Part shown: positions 22,531 through 32,770 of the stretch, one piece after another | How the letters are laid out: the number at the start of each line of letters is the position of its first letter | Position numbering within the stretch: position 1 is the stretch's first letter | NCBI GenBank assembly: GCA_021613375.1 | Contig: CM038720.1 | Span: 5,945,462-6,009,461 of the forward strand | Source: Megaleporinus macrocephalus | Taxonomy: Eukaryota; Chordata; Actinopteri; Characiformes; Anostomidae | DNA: 64,000 nt | Direction of reading: 5' to 3' | Made by a program: the position numbers and the translations under genes | Notes under the pieces: generated by a model | Told to the model about the DNA's origin: nothing | The model's database searches: none | What the model saw: only the letters and a program-made list of their open reading frames with translations

Positions 22531-23800
22531 GATTTTTTAGAGGTATTAAACTCTTTGGCTATCTGGTTCCTATTATAACCGCTGTGAACGATCCTGCCCT
22601 GGTACGTTTCTGTGGAACTGAGCATTTTACATCAAACCAGTTGGAATTACTTTATTAAATTTTAATGATTTCATTGTGCAGAAATATAAAACAATACTTT
22701 CCAGTTTTTTTCAAGGTTAGGGTTCGAGTTAATATTAGATTCAGGGAAGGTTTAAAGTGAATTTAACAGCAAGATTTAGTTGAACGTTAGTTAAAAAATG
22801 AGGAAAAGAATGAAACTGCTACAGCGGGACCATCAGAACGTTATTGCTCTGCGAACAGAACTACAAAACCACTAGGATAGGCTGACCTTCTTTTTATATA
22901 GACGAATGCGAGGCCTGTAACTGCATTCTACATAAACCTCCTGAGCAATTTAGTAAAGCTCAATGATGTAAGACAGTGTAAAATGTTCTGCTTATGCCCG
23001 GACACTTTTATTGCATTCTGCTATCCAGGCGGGAGGTGGTGGAGGGGGGGTTGGGGCCAGCTCTCACGCAGCTCCTAATCACAAAACATCAGACGCTTTC
23101 TGCATTACCCGCTCCCCATTAATAATGTTTTAATGTAATCAAGACACTTGGAGTAAGCATAGCAGAAAGCTGTGGAGATAGAAGCCTACGGAGGCAGATG
23201 GTGCGTATCATTAAAACCTGCTCGTCTCTCAGCACCAGCGGACCCTTCCAGGTTCTCGTGGTGGAAAGAAACACGCGGCCGTCCATGTTTTTGCACGCGC
23301 CGATCGTGTTCCTCGCGAGGAAATGCCAAAGGAAATTAACCACCCACGAGAAGTGGAAGGTGAAGGCAAATTGACGCCAGACTCCAAACACCAAGTTACT
23401 TCAATACCTCCACATCGATCCAGCCAAGGACTTTTAACTCAATACAAAGCTGAGCTGTTGCCTGGTGATTCATCCTAGTAATCACATCACGTAGTGATTT
23501 TCTTGCCCAGACTCAGATCCCGACTGAACCTCCCCTTACGTGAGAACGAGAGAACACTTGACGAGGCCTGTTTCTCGCTATAAGTGGAATAAGCAGCCGC
23601 TTATTCCCTACACCACAAGGGGGCTCCAATGAGAATGTAGTCTTTGATTAGTTTATTGATTGGAGCTGATACAGTAAAAATGCTCTGTGAGCGTGATGAA
23701 GTATGATTAAGTAACGTATGATTAAGTATGATTAAATTATACTGTTTCACATGAGCTCGTTAAAAATGGTAATAAACCTGTTTAGACCAGGTTTCATGAC
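22531..23800. other. Single-copy region; island at 22.99-23.56 kb
   Basis: No gene is supported. The part from 22990 to 23560 is GC-balanced, free of recognised repeats, and contains a G-run cluster at 23031-23056. A small repeat of GTATGATTAAGTA occurs at 23700-23735. An open minus frame at 23119-23394 has no recognised feature. Confidence 0.4.
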
Positions 23801-23930
23801 CTGCTTGCGCTAATAACTACATGTAGCCCTGCCATGGCATATAGCCCCGCCCTCGATCGGTATCGGCTATCGCCCAATCGCGCTGAAAGGTGACCGGCGA
23901 TCAGTCCATCTCTAGTTATATCAGTGACTA
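23800..23930. mobile_element. Possible DNA-transposon end (CGATCGGTATCGGC type)
   Basis: CCCTCGATCGGTATCGGC followed by repeated ATCG words resembles degenerate ends of fish hAT-like elements. This is pattern memory only; no inverted partner was found nearby. Confidence 0.25.
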
Positions 23931-24204
23931 TAACTAATAGTCAGTGGAGTAAAAAGAGAAGTTCTGTTTTGCACTGTAACTTTATCCTCGGCATCCTTAC
24001 ACTGCACCGTGCTGCCCCGGGGTAACAAACCCATTTCCTCACTTTACAATGACAGGATAAATTTTTAATGCCAGTGGAAGGTTTACTAATGAAGGAGAAG
24101 AGCCTGAGCACACCAATAAAGTGCTTGTGCTTGGTCGCAACTTCACTTTTACTTACTTCAATTCCGTTCTATTACTTTTATTAAACAGCAACACTTTGTT
24201 GTCT

Positions 24205-24345
24205 TTCCATGGTCAGGACCCCCCACAGGACCACCATAGAGTAGGTACTATTAGGGAGGGGGGTTTTTCTCAGTACTGCAGTGACACTGACATAGTGGTG
24301 CTTTGTTAGTGTGGGTAATGCTGGTGTTTGTGGATCAGACACAGC
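24205..24345 (-). mobile_element. Dispersed repeat family G, reverse orientation
   Basis: GGTCAGGACCCCCCACAGGA, CTGCAGTGACACTGACATAG and GACACAGCAGTGCTGCTGG are the reverse complement of the left half of family G. Together with the forward copy at 24790 it forms a degenerate inverted repeat. Confidence 0.7.
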
Positions 24346-24530
24346 AGTGCTGCTGGTAGGGGTGTAAGAAAATATCGAAAATATCGAATATCGGGATATT
24401 ATGTTTGGTGATACTGTATCGATTCTCAAAAACATAGTATCGATACACAGAGCACTAGATGGCAGTGTTGTAATCCATTTTCAGCTCCACTCCAACATTA
24501 ACAAGCAGCACAAGGGCGCAATGCTATTGT
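24346..24530. mobile_element. Repeat J (AATATCG/GTATCGAT type) between the two G copies
   Basis: GTAGGGGTGTAAGAAAATAT, ATATCGGGATATTATG and GTATCGATTCTC are, from memory, typical of a common fish interspersed repeat. It begins exactly where family G stops (24345), which suggests insertion into it. Confidence 0.5.
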
Positions 24531-24545
24531 AAGCATTGTAAAACC

Positions 24546-24550
<5 letters not shown>

Positions 24551-24615
<65 letters not shown>
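24551..24615. repeat. (TA)n microsatellite
   Basis: About 32 perfect TA dinucleotides. Confidence 0.97.
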
Positions 24616-24619
<4 letters not shown>

Positions 24620-24789
24620 CACGTACCGCTGTATAACGCTATCTATTGTATCGCCAGGTTCTTGCCAATGCACAGCCCAAAACTATCCAGACAACAGTGT
24701 CCTGTGGGCGGCTTCCACTGATGAAGGACTAGAGGATGAGCTACTGTCTCTGACTTTACATCTACAAGGTGGACCAGCAAGTAGTAAGA

Positions 24790-24965
24790 GTGTCCAAAAG
24801 AGTGGACAGTGAGTGGACACATACCACCACCACATCAGTGCCACTGTTGTAATGAGAATGATCCACCGCCCAAATAGTACCTACTCTGTGGTGGTCCTGT
24901 TGAGGTCCTGAGCATTGAAGAACAGGGTAACAAAGTATACAGAGAATCAGATGGACTAGATGGAC
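24790..24965 (+). mobile_element. Dispersed repeat family G, forward orientation
   Basis: AGAGTGTCCAAAAGAGTGGA, CAGTGAGTGGACACATACC, GAATGATCCACCGCCC, CTCTGTGGTGGTCCTGTTG and AGCATTGAAGAACAGGGT match the copy at 13500. Confidence 0.7.
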
Positions 24966-25779
24966 CCATTGCACAAAAGTATTTGGACTGATATTTTGAA
25001 TTACGTGTAATAACGAGGTCATGTTTATGCTGCTTTTCAAAACTTTGCTCTCATAATATATTAACAGTGTAGCCTCACGACAACATGATGTCTGATGACC
25101 ATGTCTGCAAACCCCTGGCAAACCCTAACGGAGTCTAAGCTATGAGAGATAATATTTAATTTATGCTAAAAGCCCTTGGACTGCCAGACAAGGGCGAGGT
25201 TGAACTTGCGTCCACTGTTAGAATATGAGACCACCGCTCCGGCGAAGCACGCATAGGCCAGTGGCTGAAAAACGGACCACAGATCTGATACTCGAACAAA
25301 ATCCTGCCAGGAGAGATTCCCATGTCCATGTAGATTCCACCCCGGAGCGAACTGCCTTTTGTTTCCAGACGCGGCGTCAGCCGTCTGGACCCCAAGATGT
25401 CTGGAACCGAGCCCAGTAAGACCATCATAGTATCCCCGTGACCCCTGCTATCAGGGCCGGCCAGGCGGCCGACGGCCGGCGGTTCTCCCTGCTCTGGGCT
25501 GCCGAGCGTGAGGTAAGGGGCTGATTGGAACCAGATGAATGAGGCTGTCCCGTTAAGCCTTCGCTGAGCTTGCGCTGCAGCTCCTACAGCTAGATTAAAA
25601 CAATGTGGAAACAAACTGGAGCCAATGCCTCTCCTCCCATCAGGGAGGGAGCCACAATAAAGGAGTACAGAGCCTGACGGAGTCGCCTTTTACCTTCAGC
25701 TCGGAACAACACTGCTGAGAACACTGCCTACGCTTTCACAAGAGCTTTGCTTAGCAATGCACCATTACGCTCTTAAACC
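24966..25779. other. Single-copy island, possible non-coding regulatory DNA
   Basis: The segment 25190-25640 is GC-rich and repeat-free. A minus-strand open frame of 152 codons (25156-25614) covers it, with a plus-strand frame inside; neither shows motifs. I do not call it coding, but of the non-repeat frames it is among the longest and could be checked against RNA data. Confidence 0.35.
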
Positions 25780-26560
25780 CTAATGGAGGCCCATGAGTAG
25801 GTCCACCAAGGGCCTCATTTGGGCAGGAACAATCTCCAGATGCCTCCAGGACTGGATCTGACACCTATTGCCTGCATCTTGACTTCATCAATCGTGATGT
25901 CCCGGTGTTTCATGGTGGTCTCATGTCTACGTTAGCTTCTGGTTCTCTCCTTTTAGTTTAGGCTGTCATAGTTAGATCTGCTGGAGTCACCAACCACACT
26001 CTGAAATTCAGAATATTCATATTCTCTACAGTTGTACTCCCGAGCCCAACTAACTTTCTCTCTTTACTCTTCCTGAGGTAATTACTGTCCTCACTTCGGT
26101 TGAACTCTGTTGGAGAACTGACCATCAGGGCCTCCTCCCCACCATCACCAGCCAGCTCTCCTGTCCATTTGTGGCTACTCCCTCAGTTACATCACTGTAC
26201 CATCAAGATGCACCAGCATTGAGATAGGATGGGACTGTTTCAGCTCACGTCCACTTTATATAAAGACTCAATCAGAGACTACCTCAGTCAGAGACTACCT
26301 CAGTCAGAGACTGCCTCAGTCAGAGACTGCCTCTACCTGTGCAGCTTCTAAAGCTTTGCTATCCAGATTTCAAACAGAGACTCTTTTCTTTGGAGTTTAG
26401 TTTATTAAACTGTAAACACTGTTTGAGGAGGATGGGTCTCCTCCTGTGAGTCTTGGTTCCTCCCAAGGTTTCTTCCTCCAGTCTGAGGGAGGTGTTCTTG
26501 CCTCTGGCTTGCTCACTGGAGGATATATGTTGTAACTGTCTATTTTGCTATAGCAGTGCA
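25780..26560 (+). mobile_element. Interspersed repeat K, unclassified fish element
   Basis: CTTGGTTCCTCCCAAGGTTT and CTTCCTCCAGTCTGAGGGAG near the right end match, from memory, a widespread teleost repeat. Upstream are a TTTATATAAAG box (26256-26266) and a 16-bp minisatellite (26262-26334). There is no open frame of the size expected for a reverse transcriptase or transposase. Confidence 0.5.
26262..26334 (+). repeat. 16-bp minisatellite, about 4.5 copies
   Basis: CAGTCAGAGACTACCT-like units start at 26269, 26285, 26301 and 26317. Confidence 0.95.
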
Positions 26561-26951
26561 ATGTTTATCACTCGCCAGTACGTCCACCGTTGATCTATTT
26601 GTGGAGCTTGATGCTATACATGTCACCAGAAGGGTTGTGGTGTCCACCACTATCACAAGAACCAAGAACAAGCACAGTCCTTCCTCCTCCTCCTTCACTT
26701 CTGAGCAAGTTCAGCATGAAACGCCATATTTTTACTCTCCAAGAGCGTCTCCAGTGGTGGAACAGCTCCAGTGTTAACTCTTATTTACTGCTGAACGTGG
26801 TTTCTCGCCAGTGTTGTGTTTACCGTTCTTTCATTGGCTGCCTGTACTTAAATGATCTAACTGGGAGCAGCACCTTCACCATCACTGACCAGAGATTAGA
26901 ATACACAGCACTACTTCCTCATCCTCACATGTTGGACTGATTCCACTCCAA
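26561..26951. other. Unassigned intergenic DNA
   Basis: Two overlapping plus-strand open frames (73 and 116 codons) are present; neither has recognised motifs. No gene is called. Confidence 0.4.
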
Positions 26952-28140
26952 AATACAGTGACTCACTATCACCTCTTCAGGTACAAAGTGGTACTACAGT
27001 GACTCACTATCACCTCTTTAGGTACAAAGTGGTACTACAGTGGCTCACTAACACCTCTTCAGGTACAAAGTGGTACTACAGTGACTCACTATCACCTCTT
27101 CAGGTACAAAGTGGTACTACAGTGGCTCACTAACACCTCTTCAGGTACAAAGTGGTACTACAGTGGCTCACTAACACCTCTTCAGGTACAAAGTGGTACT
27201 ACAGTGACTCGCTATCACCTCTTCAGGTACAAAGTGGTACTACAATGACTCTTCATCACCTCCCCAGGTACAAAGTGGTACTATAGTGACTCACCACCTC
27301 CTCTTTAGGTACAAAGTGGTATTACAGTGACTCGCTATCACCTCTTCAGGTACACAGTGGTATTATAGTGACTCACCATCACCTCTTCAGGTACACAGTG
27401 GTATTACAGTGACTCGCTATCACCTCTTCAGGTACACAGTGGTATTACAGTGACTCGCTATCACCTCTTCAGGTACAAAGGAATACTACAGTGACTCACT
27501 ATCACCTCTTCAGGTACACAGTGGTACTATAGTGACTCACCACCTCCTCTTTAGGTACAAAGTGATGCTACAGTGACTCACTATCACCTCTTCAGCTACA
27601 AAGTGGTACTACAGTGACTCACCATCACCTCTTCAGGTACACAGTGGTATTACAGTGACTCGCTATCACCTCTTCAGGTACAAAGGAATACTACAGTGAC
27701 TCACTATCACCTCTTCAGGTACACAGTGGTATTATAGTGACTCACTATCACCTCTTCAAGTACAAGGTGGTGCTACAGTGACTCACCATCACCTCTTCAG
27801 GTACAAATTGGTACTACAGTGACTCACTATCACCTCTTCAAGTACAAGGTGGTACTACAGTGACTCACCATCACCTCTTCAGGTACAAATTGGTACTACA
27901 GTGACTCACTATCACCTCTTCAGGTACAAAGTGATACTACAGTGACTCACTATCACCTCTTCAGGTATAAAGTGGTACTACAGTGACTGACTATCACCTC
28001 TTCAGGTACAAAGTGATACTACAGTGACTCACTATCACCTCTTCAGGTATAAAGTGGTACTACAGTGACTGACTATCACCTCTTCAGGTACAATGTGGTA
28101 CTACAGTGACTCGCCATCACCTCTTCAGGTACAGTGCGGT
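26952..28140 (+). repeat. 41-bp minisatellite, about 29 copies, with AP-1-like sites
   Basis: The unit reads TACAGTGACTCACTATCACC, TCTTCAGGTACAAAGTGG, TAC. GTGACTCACTA begins at 26959 and again 41 bp later, and the spacing persists to the end. By my count about 17 of 29 copies keep TGACTCA, the consensus AP-1/TRE palindrome; others have TGGCTCA, TGACTCG or TGACTGA. Each unit also has CTCTTCAGGTAC, which looks like a splice acceptor fused to a donor, but there is no coding context. Confidence 0.95.
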
Positions 28141-28489
28141 ATGCCAGTACTGGAATGTTTTAAATAAAAACATATTTAAAAGATTTGCTAACACACACAA
28201 TCTAAAAATAATAAGTATTGAATTTATCAATACAAACAGCCAGATTACACCTTCTTGTCTTATTATCGTTAGCTTATATGCTTTTTTAGCATGAATGAAT
28301 CTTTTACAAAATTATATACAAGGTAATATAATACTTTATTTAATTGATTTAATACAATTTTAATTAACGCAACAAATATCCACCTATTCAACTGTTTAGC
28401 CTGATCAGTCATGCTGAAGTGTTTCAGACTGTATATACTGTGCAGCTAGAAGACATATACAGTCACATGCAACAGTTTGGCTTGACGAA
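28141..28489. other. AT-rich unassigned DNA
   Basis: No gene or recognised repeat. Confidence 0.5.
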
Positions 28490-28538
28490 GTTTAGTTCGA
28501 TATTTCTCCTGGGCGCCCCAGACATTGTATGAATCTAT
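28490..28538 (+). mobile_element. Short fragment of dispersed element H
   Basis: ATTTCTCCTGGGCGCCCCAG and ACATTGTATGAAT match the left end of element H and stop at the adjoining (TC)n run. Confidence 0.7.

Positions 28539-28620
<82 letters not shown>
28539..28620. repeat. (TC)n followed by (TA)n microsatellite
   Basis: About 13 TC dinucleotides (28539-28564) are followed by about 27 TA (28566-28620). Confidence 0.96.
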
Positions 28621-28623
<3 letters not shown>

Positions 28624-29659
28624 GCACAGGTCACATAAAATGTTTCATTCAGCAAATGAACATTAATTGTGCATTTAAACGTGCATTAAATTTTTCTTAA
28701 AAAATCAAGAGCACATTTAACTTCACCAGGGGTGCCCAAACTTTTGCTTATGCTCGCATTCATTTTGTTACTCTAGCCGTCCTGGAATCATATCATTTAC
28801 ACATGAAGCACTGGGGCCTCACATCAGCTCCCAACTCCTCTACCCACATAACATATTCAAGCAACGTTTATTAAATACCATTTACTAACTCCTAGTCTGA
28901 GAGGTTAAGGACCACTGAACTCAAAGGAAACCCACCGGCGCTGTAGGCTGCAGCTTCCGAGCTGTGAATGTAACGAGGTTTATGAAAGCGTCACTCAGAA
29001 GTGTGATTTTGATGGCTGCAACGCCATCAGGCCCCCGCCCGCCCCCCCACCCCCAACCCTTCCATCCTGTGATGAAAACACATATAGCTTCTGCTTTCAT
29101 CTCATTTTTGGCTCGGGAGCAGCAGTCGAGCACTCAAGGCATTACGGCGCTTCAAATGTAATCAATGCGCAACCCCTTTTAGCTCGGCGAGCCCTTGAGT
29201 CCTAAATAAATGGATTTTCTTCTCGCACCAGGGTGTAAAATCTCATTTCTGCCCAGGCATGTTGAGTGTTTTGGACACTATCTGTTCCTCTTAACTAAAA
29301 GCTGAAGAGTGTAGAAAGAGAAGGCGGACGGTGAGGGCACTGAAGCGGCTTCTGGAGGTGATGACTTGAAGACACGTGACGTTCGTTCAATGTGGACATT
29401 ATGTTTCCAGACAGAAAGTAAAGACACTGGCATATAACCATGTCTTCCATTTACTGATAGAGGTAATGAGGCTTCTTGTGATCTCAGCTCATGATATTAT
29501 TAAAAAATATTTATTGTCATATAAATAATTTCAACTACCAATTAAATTCTCTTAAAGTACTTAAATTGATTGACTGATGGCCACTTTACTTGGTAGCTAT
29601 GTTTATTGTAGTTAACGCTGGTTGTACTGGCAAATCAATACTGCATTAGAATTAATGGG
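28621..29659. other. Single-copy region with a C-run cluster
   Basis: The part from about 28900 to 29260 is GC-balanced and unique. It holds a run of C tracts at 29032-29058 that would give a strong G-quadruplex on the minus strand. Open frames overlap on both strands at 28921-29161; none is convincing. Confidence 0.4.
29032..29058 (-). other. Predicted G-quadruplex motif
   Basis: On the plus strand five C runs of 5, 3, 7, 5 and 3 bases are separated by one or two bases. The minus strand therefore satisfies the G3+N1-7 rule comfortably. Confidence 0.8.
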
Positions 29660-29673
29660 AACACTTTACTGAA

Positions 29674-29930
29674 AGGCTTGTTCATAAGACTGCATGACGT
29701 CTACATAAGCTTGTTATAACAACTGACATAGCCCTACATAAAAGTATATAAAAGCTTATTCCAGTAAACATCATCCGTCATAAAGGTAACTTCGCAAATA
29801 TAACTTTTATAGCACATGACGTCTGTTAGAATCAGCATTTATGATCTGACAATAAGATGTAGCTGTCAGGACAAGCTTATGTACGTGTCATGCAACCTTT
29901 CGAACAGCACCCTACAGTAAATTGTTAGCG
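29674..29930. mobile_element. Foldback element with long degenerate inverted arms
   Basis: The left arm (29674-29730) has TTGTTCATAAGACTGCATGA and CTACATAAGCTTGTTATAAC. The reverse complement of 29856-29930 has CTGTTCGAAAGGTTGCATGA and GTACATAAGCTTGTCCTGAC. The arms align over about 55 bp at roughly three in four bases by eye. No coding frame lies between. A MITE-like or foldback DNA element is the simplest reading. Confidence 0.6.
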
Positions 29931-29984
29931 AATTAATTACATAACTAACAAATAAACACTTAAGTGTTTAGCTTCTCAACAAGC

Positions 29985-30560
29985 TGGAAGTTAGAACATA
30001 TTAGAAATTAAAACTTCTCAGTTAGAAGTTAGAGCTTATTAGAAATGAGAACTTCTTAGTTAGAAGTTAGGATATATTAGAAATTAAAACTTCTCAGTTA
30101 GAAATTGGAACTTATTAAAAATTAAAACTTCTTCGAAATTAGAGCATATTAGAAATTAGAACTTCTTAGTTAGAAATTAGAACATATTAGAAATTAGAAC
30201 TTCTTAGTTAGAAATTAGAACATATTAGAAATTAGAACTTCTTAGTTAGAAGATAGAACTTATTAGAAACGAGAACTTCTCAGTTAGAAGTTAGAATATA
30301 TTAGAAATGAGAACTTCTTAGAAGTTAAAACTTATTAAAAATGAGAACTTCTTAGTTAGTAGTAAAACATAGAAATGAGAACTTCTCAGTTAGAAGATAG
30401 AACTTATTAGGAATGAGAACTTCTTAGTTAGAAGTTAGAACATAGAAATTAGAACTTCTCAGTTAGACGTTAAACTTGTTAAAAATGAGAACTTCTCAGT
30501 CAGAACTTATTGGAAATGAGAACTTCTTAGTTAAAAGTTAGAAAGTTAGATATTAAAACT
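29985..30560 (+). repeat. 38-bp AT-rich minisatellite (TTAGAAGTTAGAAC type), locus 1
   Basis: The unit contains AGAACTTCTTAGTTAGAAAT and TAGAACATATTAGAAAT. AACATATTAG starts at 30181 and 30219. Copies differ by AACTTATT/AACATATT and by small deletions; about 15 copies. The same family recurs in the same orientation at 33975. Confidence 0.93.
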
Positions 30561-30579
30561 TATGTTAGAAGTTAACATT

Positions 30580-30895
30580 AATTCGGTCTTCTCTGGGGTG
30601 GATGGGATCTTCCAGCAAGACAACGAGAGACGTCACACGACTAGAAACGTCCCACACTGGTTGGAAGAGCTAAGCAAGACTTCCAAGTACTACCCTAGAC
30701 CCCTAATTCTCCAGACTTGAACCCAACTGAGCATCTGTGGGACCACCTGGATGGTGGTATTGGCTCTATGGATCCTCCTTCATGCTCTCTCCAGCAGCTG
30801 TGGGATGCACTGCAGATTCCTGTGACAACCTACCAGGACCTTACTGAGTCTCCCAGTCTGTCTAGCTGCTGTTGGTGGTAATAATATGACCCCAC
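30580..30895 (+). pseudogene. Tc1/mariner-like transposase relic, copy 2
   Basis: GGATCTTCCAGCAAGAC-like sequence at 30605-30621 gives an IFQQD block; from 30705 NSPDLNPTEHLWDHLDGG-type codons (with one change, AATTCTCCAG) give the third-acid block, followed by SMDPPSCSLQQLWDALQ. It aligns well with copy 1 at 11805-12090. The frames are broken between blocks and no start or upstream DNA-binding domain is visible. It immediately follows the 38-bp array. Confidence 0.8.
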
Positions 30896-31404
30896 CCCAC
30901 AGAGGCCCTGTGATGCAATCCGGTCAGATTTGTTGAAACGTTGGAATATACTGGATATCTGAACGGGGATTCGAAGTGTACCCACACTGGTGTGGTTTAT
31001 GATCCATGTCAAGCGGTGCAGGATTATTGCATATTAGAGCCCGAGGGACATAAATCGAGCCTTGTGACTTCTCTCCACAACGTTTCATCAAGCTTTCCGC
31101 GCACAAATTGCATATTATGAGAATACGAGGACGCTGACCTTTAGTGTGAAGTTAAATGGGCCAATCCAGCATGTTGATTCATTTACCAACAAACTCAATC
31201 ACACGGCTTTAAAGCCACTGAACTAAACAGCGGCTCGTCTGTTGTTTCCCCAAAGCACGGTTATTGCTGAGCCTGTGCACTTCCAGGCTAGCACACATAG
31301 CGCGGTGGGGGGGACCACCGCAGTGGTGTGATTGAAAAACAAGCAGAAATAGGCTATAAAGGGGTGACAGCCTGTAAAATCTTGGAATCAATGTTACCAG
31401 CTTA
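30896..31404. other. Single-copy island
   Basis: GC-balanced unique sequence without a supported gene. Short minus-strand open frames at 30830-31391 have no features. Confidence 0.4.
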
Positions 31405-31645
31405 CAGTGTTTGGCAGATGCTCTTATCCAGAGCCGCTAATAGTTTGATCATTTTTACAGAGATAAGTGAAGGTACTGTAAGAAATTTTGACCAAGGACC
31501 CCTATTGGTACAGGGTAGGCTGCCTGCTCAGGTGGGGCATAGAATCCCACTATGCAGCACTATATGGGGCGGAAGTTTTCCATCCACTTTAGTCATAGCC
31601 AGTCCTAACCCTCTAGTTCAGAGTGTACTTATTGGTCTTAAACTC
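31405..31645 (+). mobile_element. Interspersed repeat L (GCAGATGCTCTTATCCAGAG type)
   Basis: GTTTGGCAGATGCTCTTATC followed by CAGAGCCGCTAATAG is a motif I recall from a very common teleost repeat. The remainder is degenerate. An open frame across it is not considered real. Confidence 0.5.
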
Positions 31646-31684
31646 ACAACCTACTGAAGATGCTGTGATTCATTAAGCAACAAT

Positions 31685-32770
31685 GTACCCAGGAGGTTAG
31701 GGAACCAGCCACTGGTTTGATTCCCTGAGCCAATAGGACACGATTAAAGTAGGGAACTATTCTTGTGATCAGAAGGTCACTGGTTCGATTCCCTGAACAA
31801 TGGGACATGACTGAAGTAGGGAACTAGTCTTGTGACCACAAGGTCACTGGTTCGATTCCCTGAACAACAGGACATGACTGAATGAGGGAACTAGTCTTGT
31901 GACCAGAAGGTCACTGGTTCGATTCCCTGAACAATGGGACACAACTGAAGTAAAGAACTAGTCTTGTGACCAGAAGATCACTGGTTTGATTCCCTGAGCC
32001 AATAGGACATGACTGAAGTAGGGAACAAGTCTTATGACCAGAAGGTCACTGGTTCGATTCCCTGAACAATAGGACACAACTGAAGTAGGGAACTAGTCTT
32101 GTGACCAGAAGGTCACTAGTTCGATTCCCTGAACAATACACGACTGAATGAGGGAACTAGTCTTGTGATCAGAAGGTCACTGGTTTGATTCCCTGAACAA
32201 AAGAACACGATTGAAGTAGAGAACTAGTCTTGTGATCAGAAGGTCACTGGTTCAATTCCCTGAACAATACACGACTGAATGAGGGAACTAGTCTTGTGAC
32301 CAGAAGGTCACTGGTTCGATTCCCTGAACAATACACGACTGAATGAGGGAACTAGTTTTGTGATCAGAAGGTCACTGGTTCGATTCCCTGAACAAAAAAA
32401 CACAATTGAAGTAGAGAACTAGTCTTGTGATCAGAAGGTCACTGGTTCGATTCCCTGAACAATACACGACTGAATGAGGGAACTAGTCTTGTGATCAGAA
32501 GGTCACTGGTTCGATCCCCTGAACAAAAGAACACGATTTAAGTAGAGAACTAGTCTTGTGATCAGAAGGTCACTGGTTCGATTCCCTGAACTTATAGGAC
32601 ACGATTGAAGGGCTCTTGAGCAAGACGCCTACCCCTTGACTGCTCCTCAGGAACTGTGGATCGGGCTGCTCGCCATTCTGGTTGTGTGTTCACTAGTGTG
32701 TGTGTGTATGTGGTTGTTTCACTGGAACGATGGGTTAAATGCAAAGATCAAAAGGTTCTAAATCCTAAAT
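31685..32770 (+). mobile_element. tRNA-derived SINE, family S, with amplified head
   Basis: Fourteen tandem copies of the tRNA-like head (31685-32600) lead directly into one copy of the rest of the SINE: CTCTTGAGCAAGACGCC, TGCTCCTCAGGAACTGTGG, ATCGGGCTGC, TTCACTAGTGTGTGTG, TGTTTCACTGG and GATGGGTTAAATGC (to about 32750). Order and orientation agree with the forward SINE at 17701 and with the reverse one at 39690-41695. The whole is best read as a single SINE insertion whose 5' segment expanded in place. Confidence 0.75.
31690..32600 (+). repeat. 67-bp minisatellite of Pol III B-box heads, 14 copies
   Basis: Each unit holds GGGAACTAGTCTTGTGACC, AGAAGGTCACTGGTTCGATT and CCCTGAAC. B-box-like GGTTCGATTCC starts at 31782, 31849, 31916, 32050, 32313, 32376, 32443 and 32573 as exact matches to GGTTCGANTCC; the other six copies differ by one base or slightly more. 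The standard period is 67 bp; several units are 62-63 bp through a small deletion in the linker. Confidence 0.95.

Noticed and set aside
25156..25614. 152-codon minus-strand frame as a gene
   Set aside because: No domain, start context or splice signals; kept only as a note in the island entry.
26250..26270. TTTATATAAAG as a gene promoter TATA box
   Set aside because: It lies inside an interspersed repeat with no gene downstream; at most an element promoter.
31690..32600. A CRISPR-like array with 67-bp spacing
   Set aside because: The whole unit, including the would-be spacer, is repeated, and the context is a eukaryotic SINE.
31690..32600. A cluster of tRNA genes
   Set aside because: B boxes are present but there is no cloverleaf, anticodon stem or A box at proper distance.
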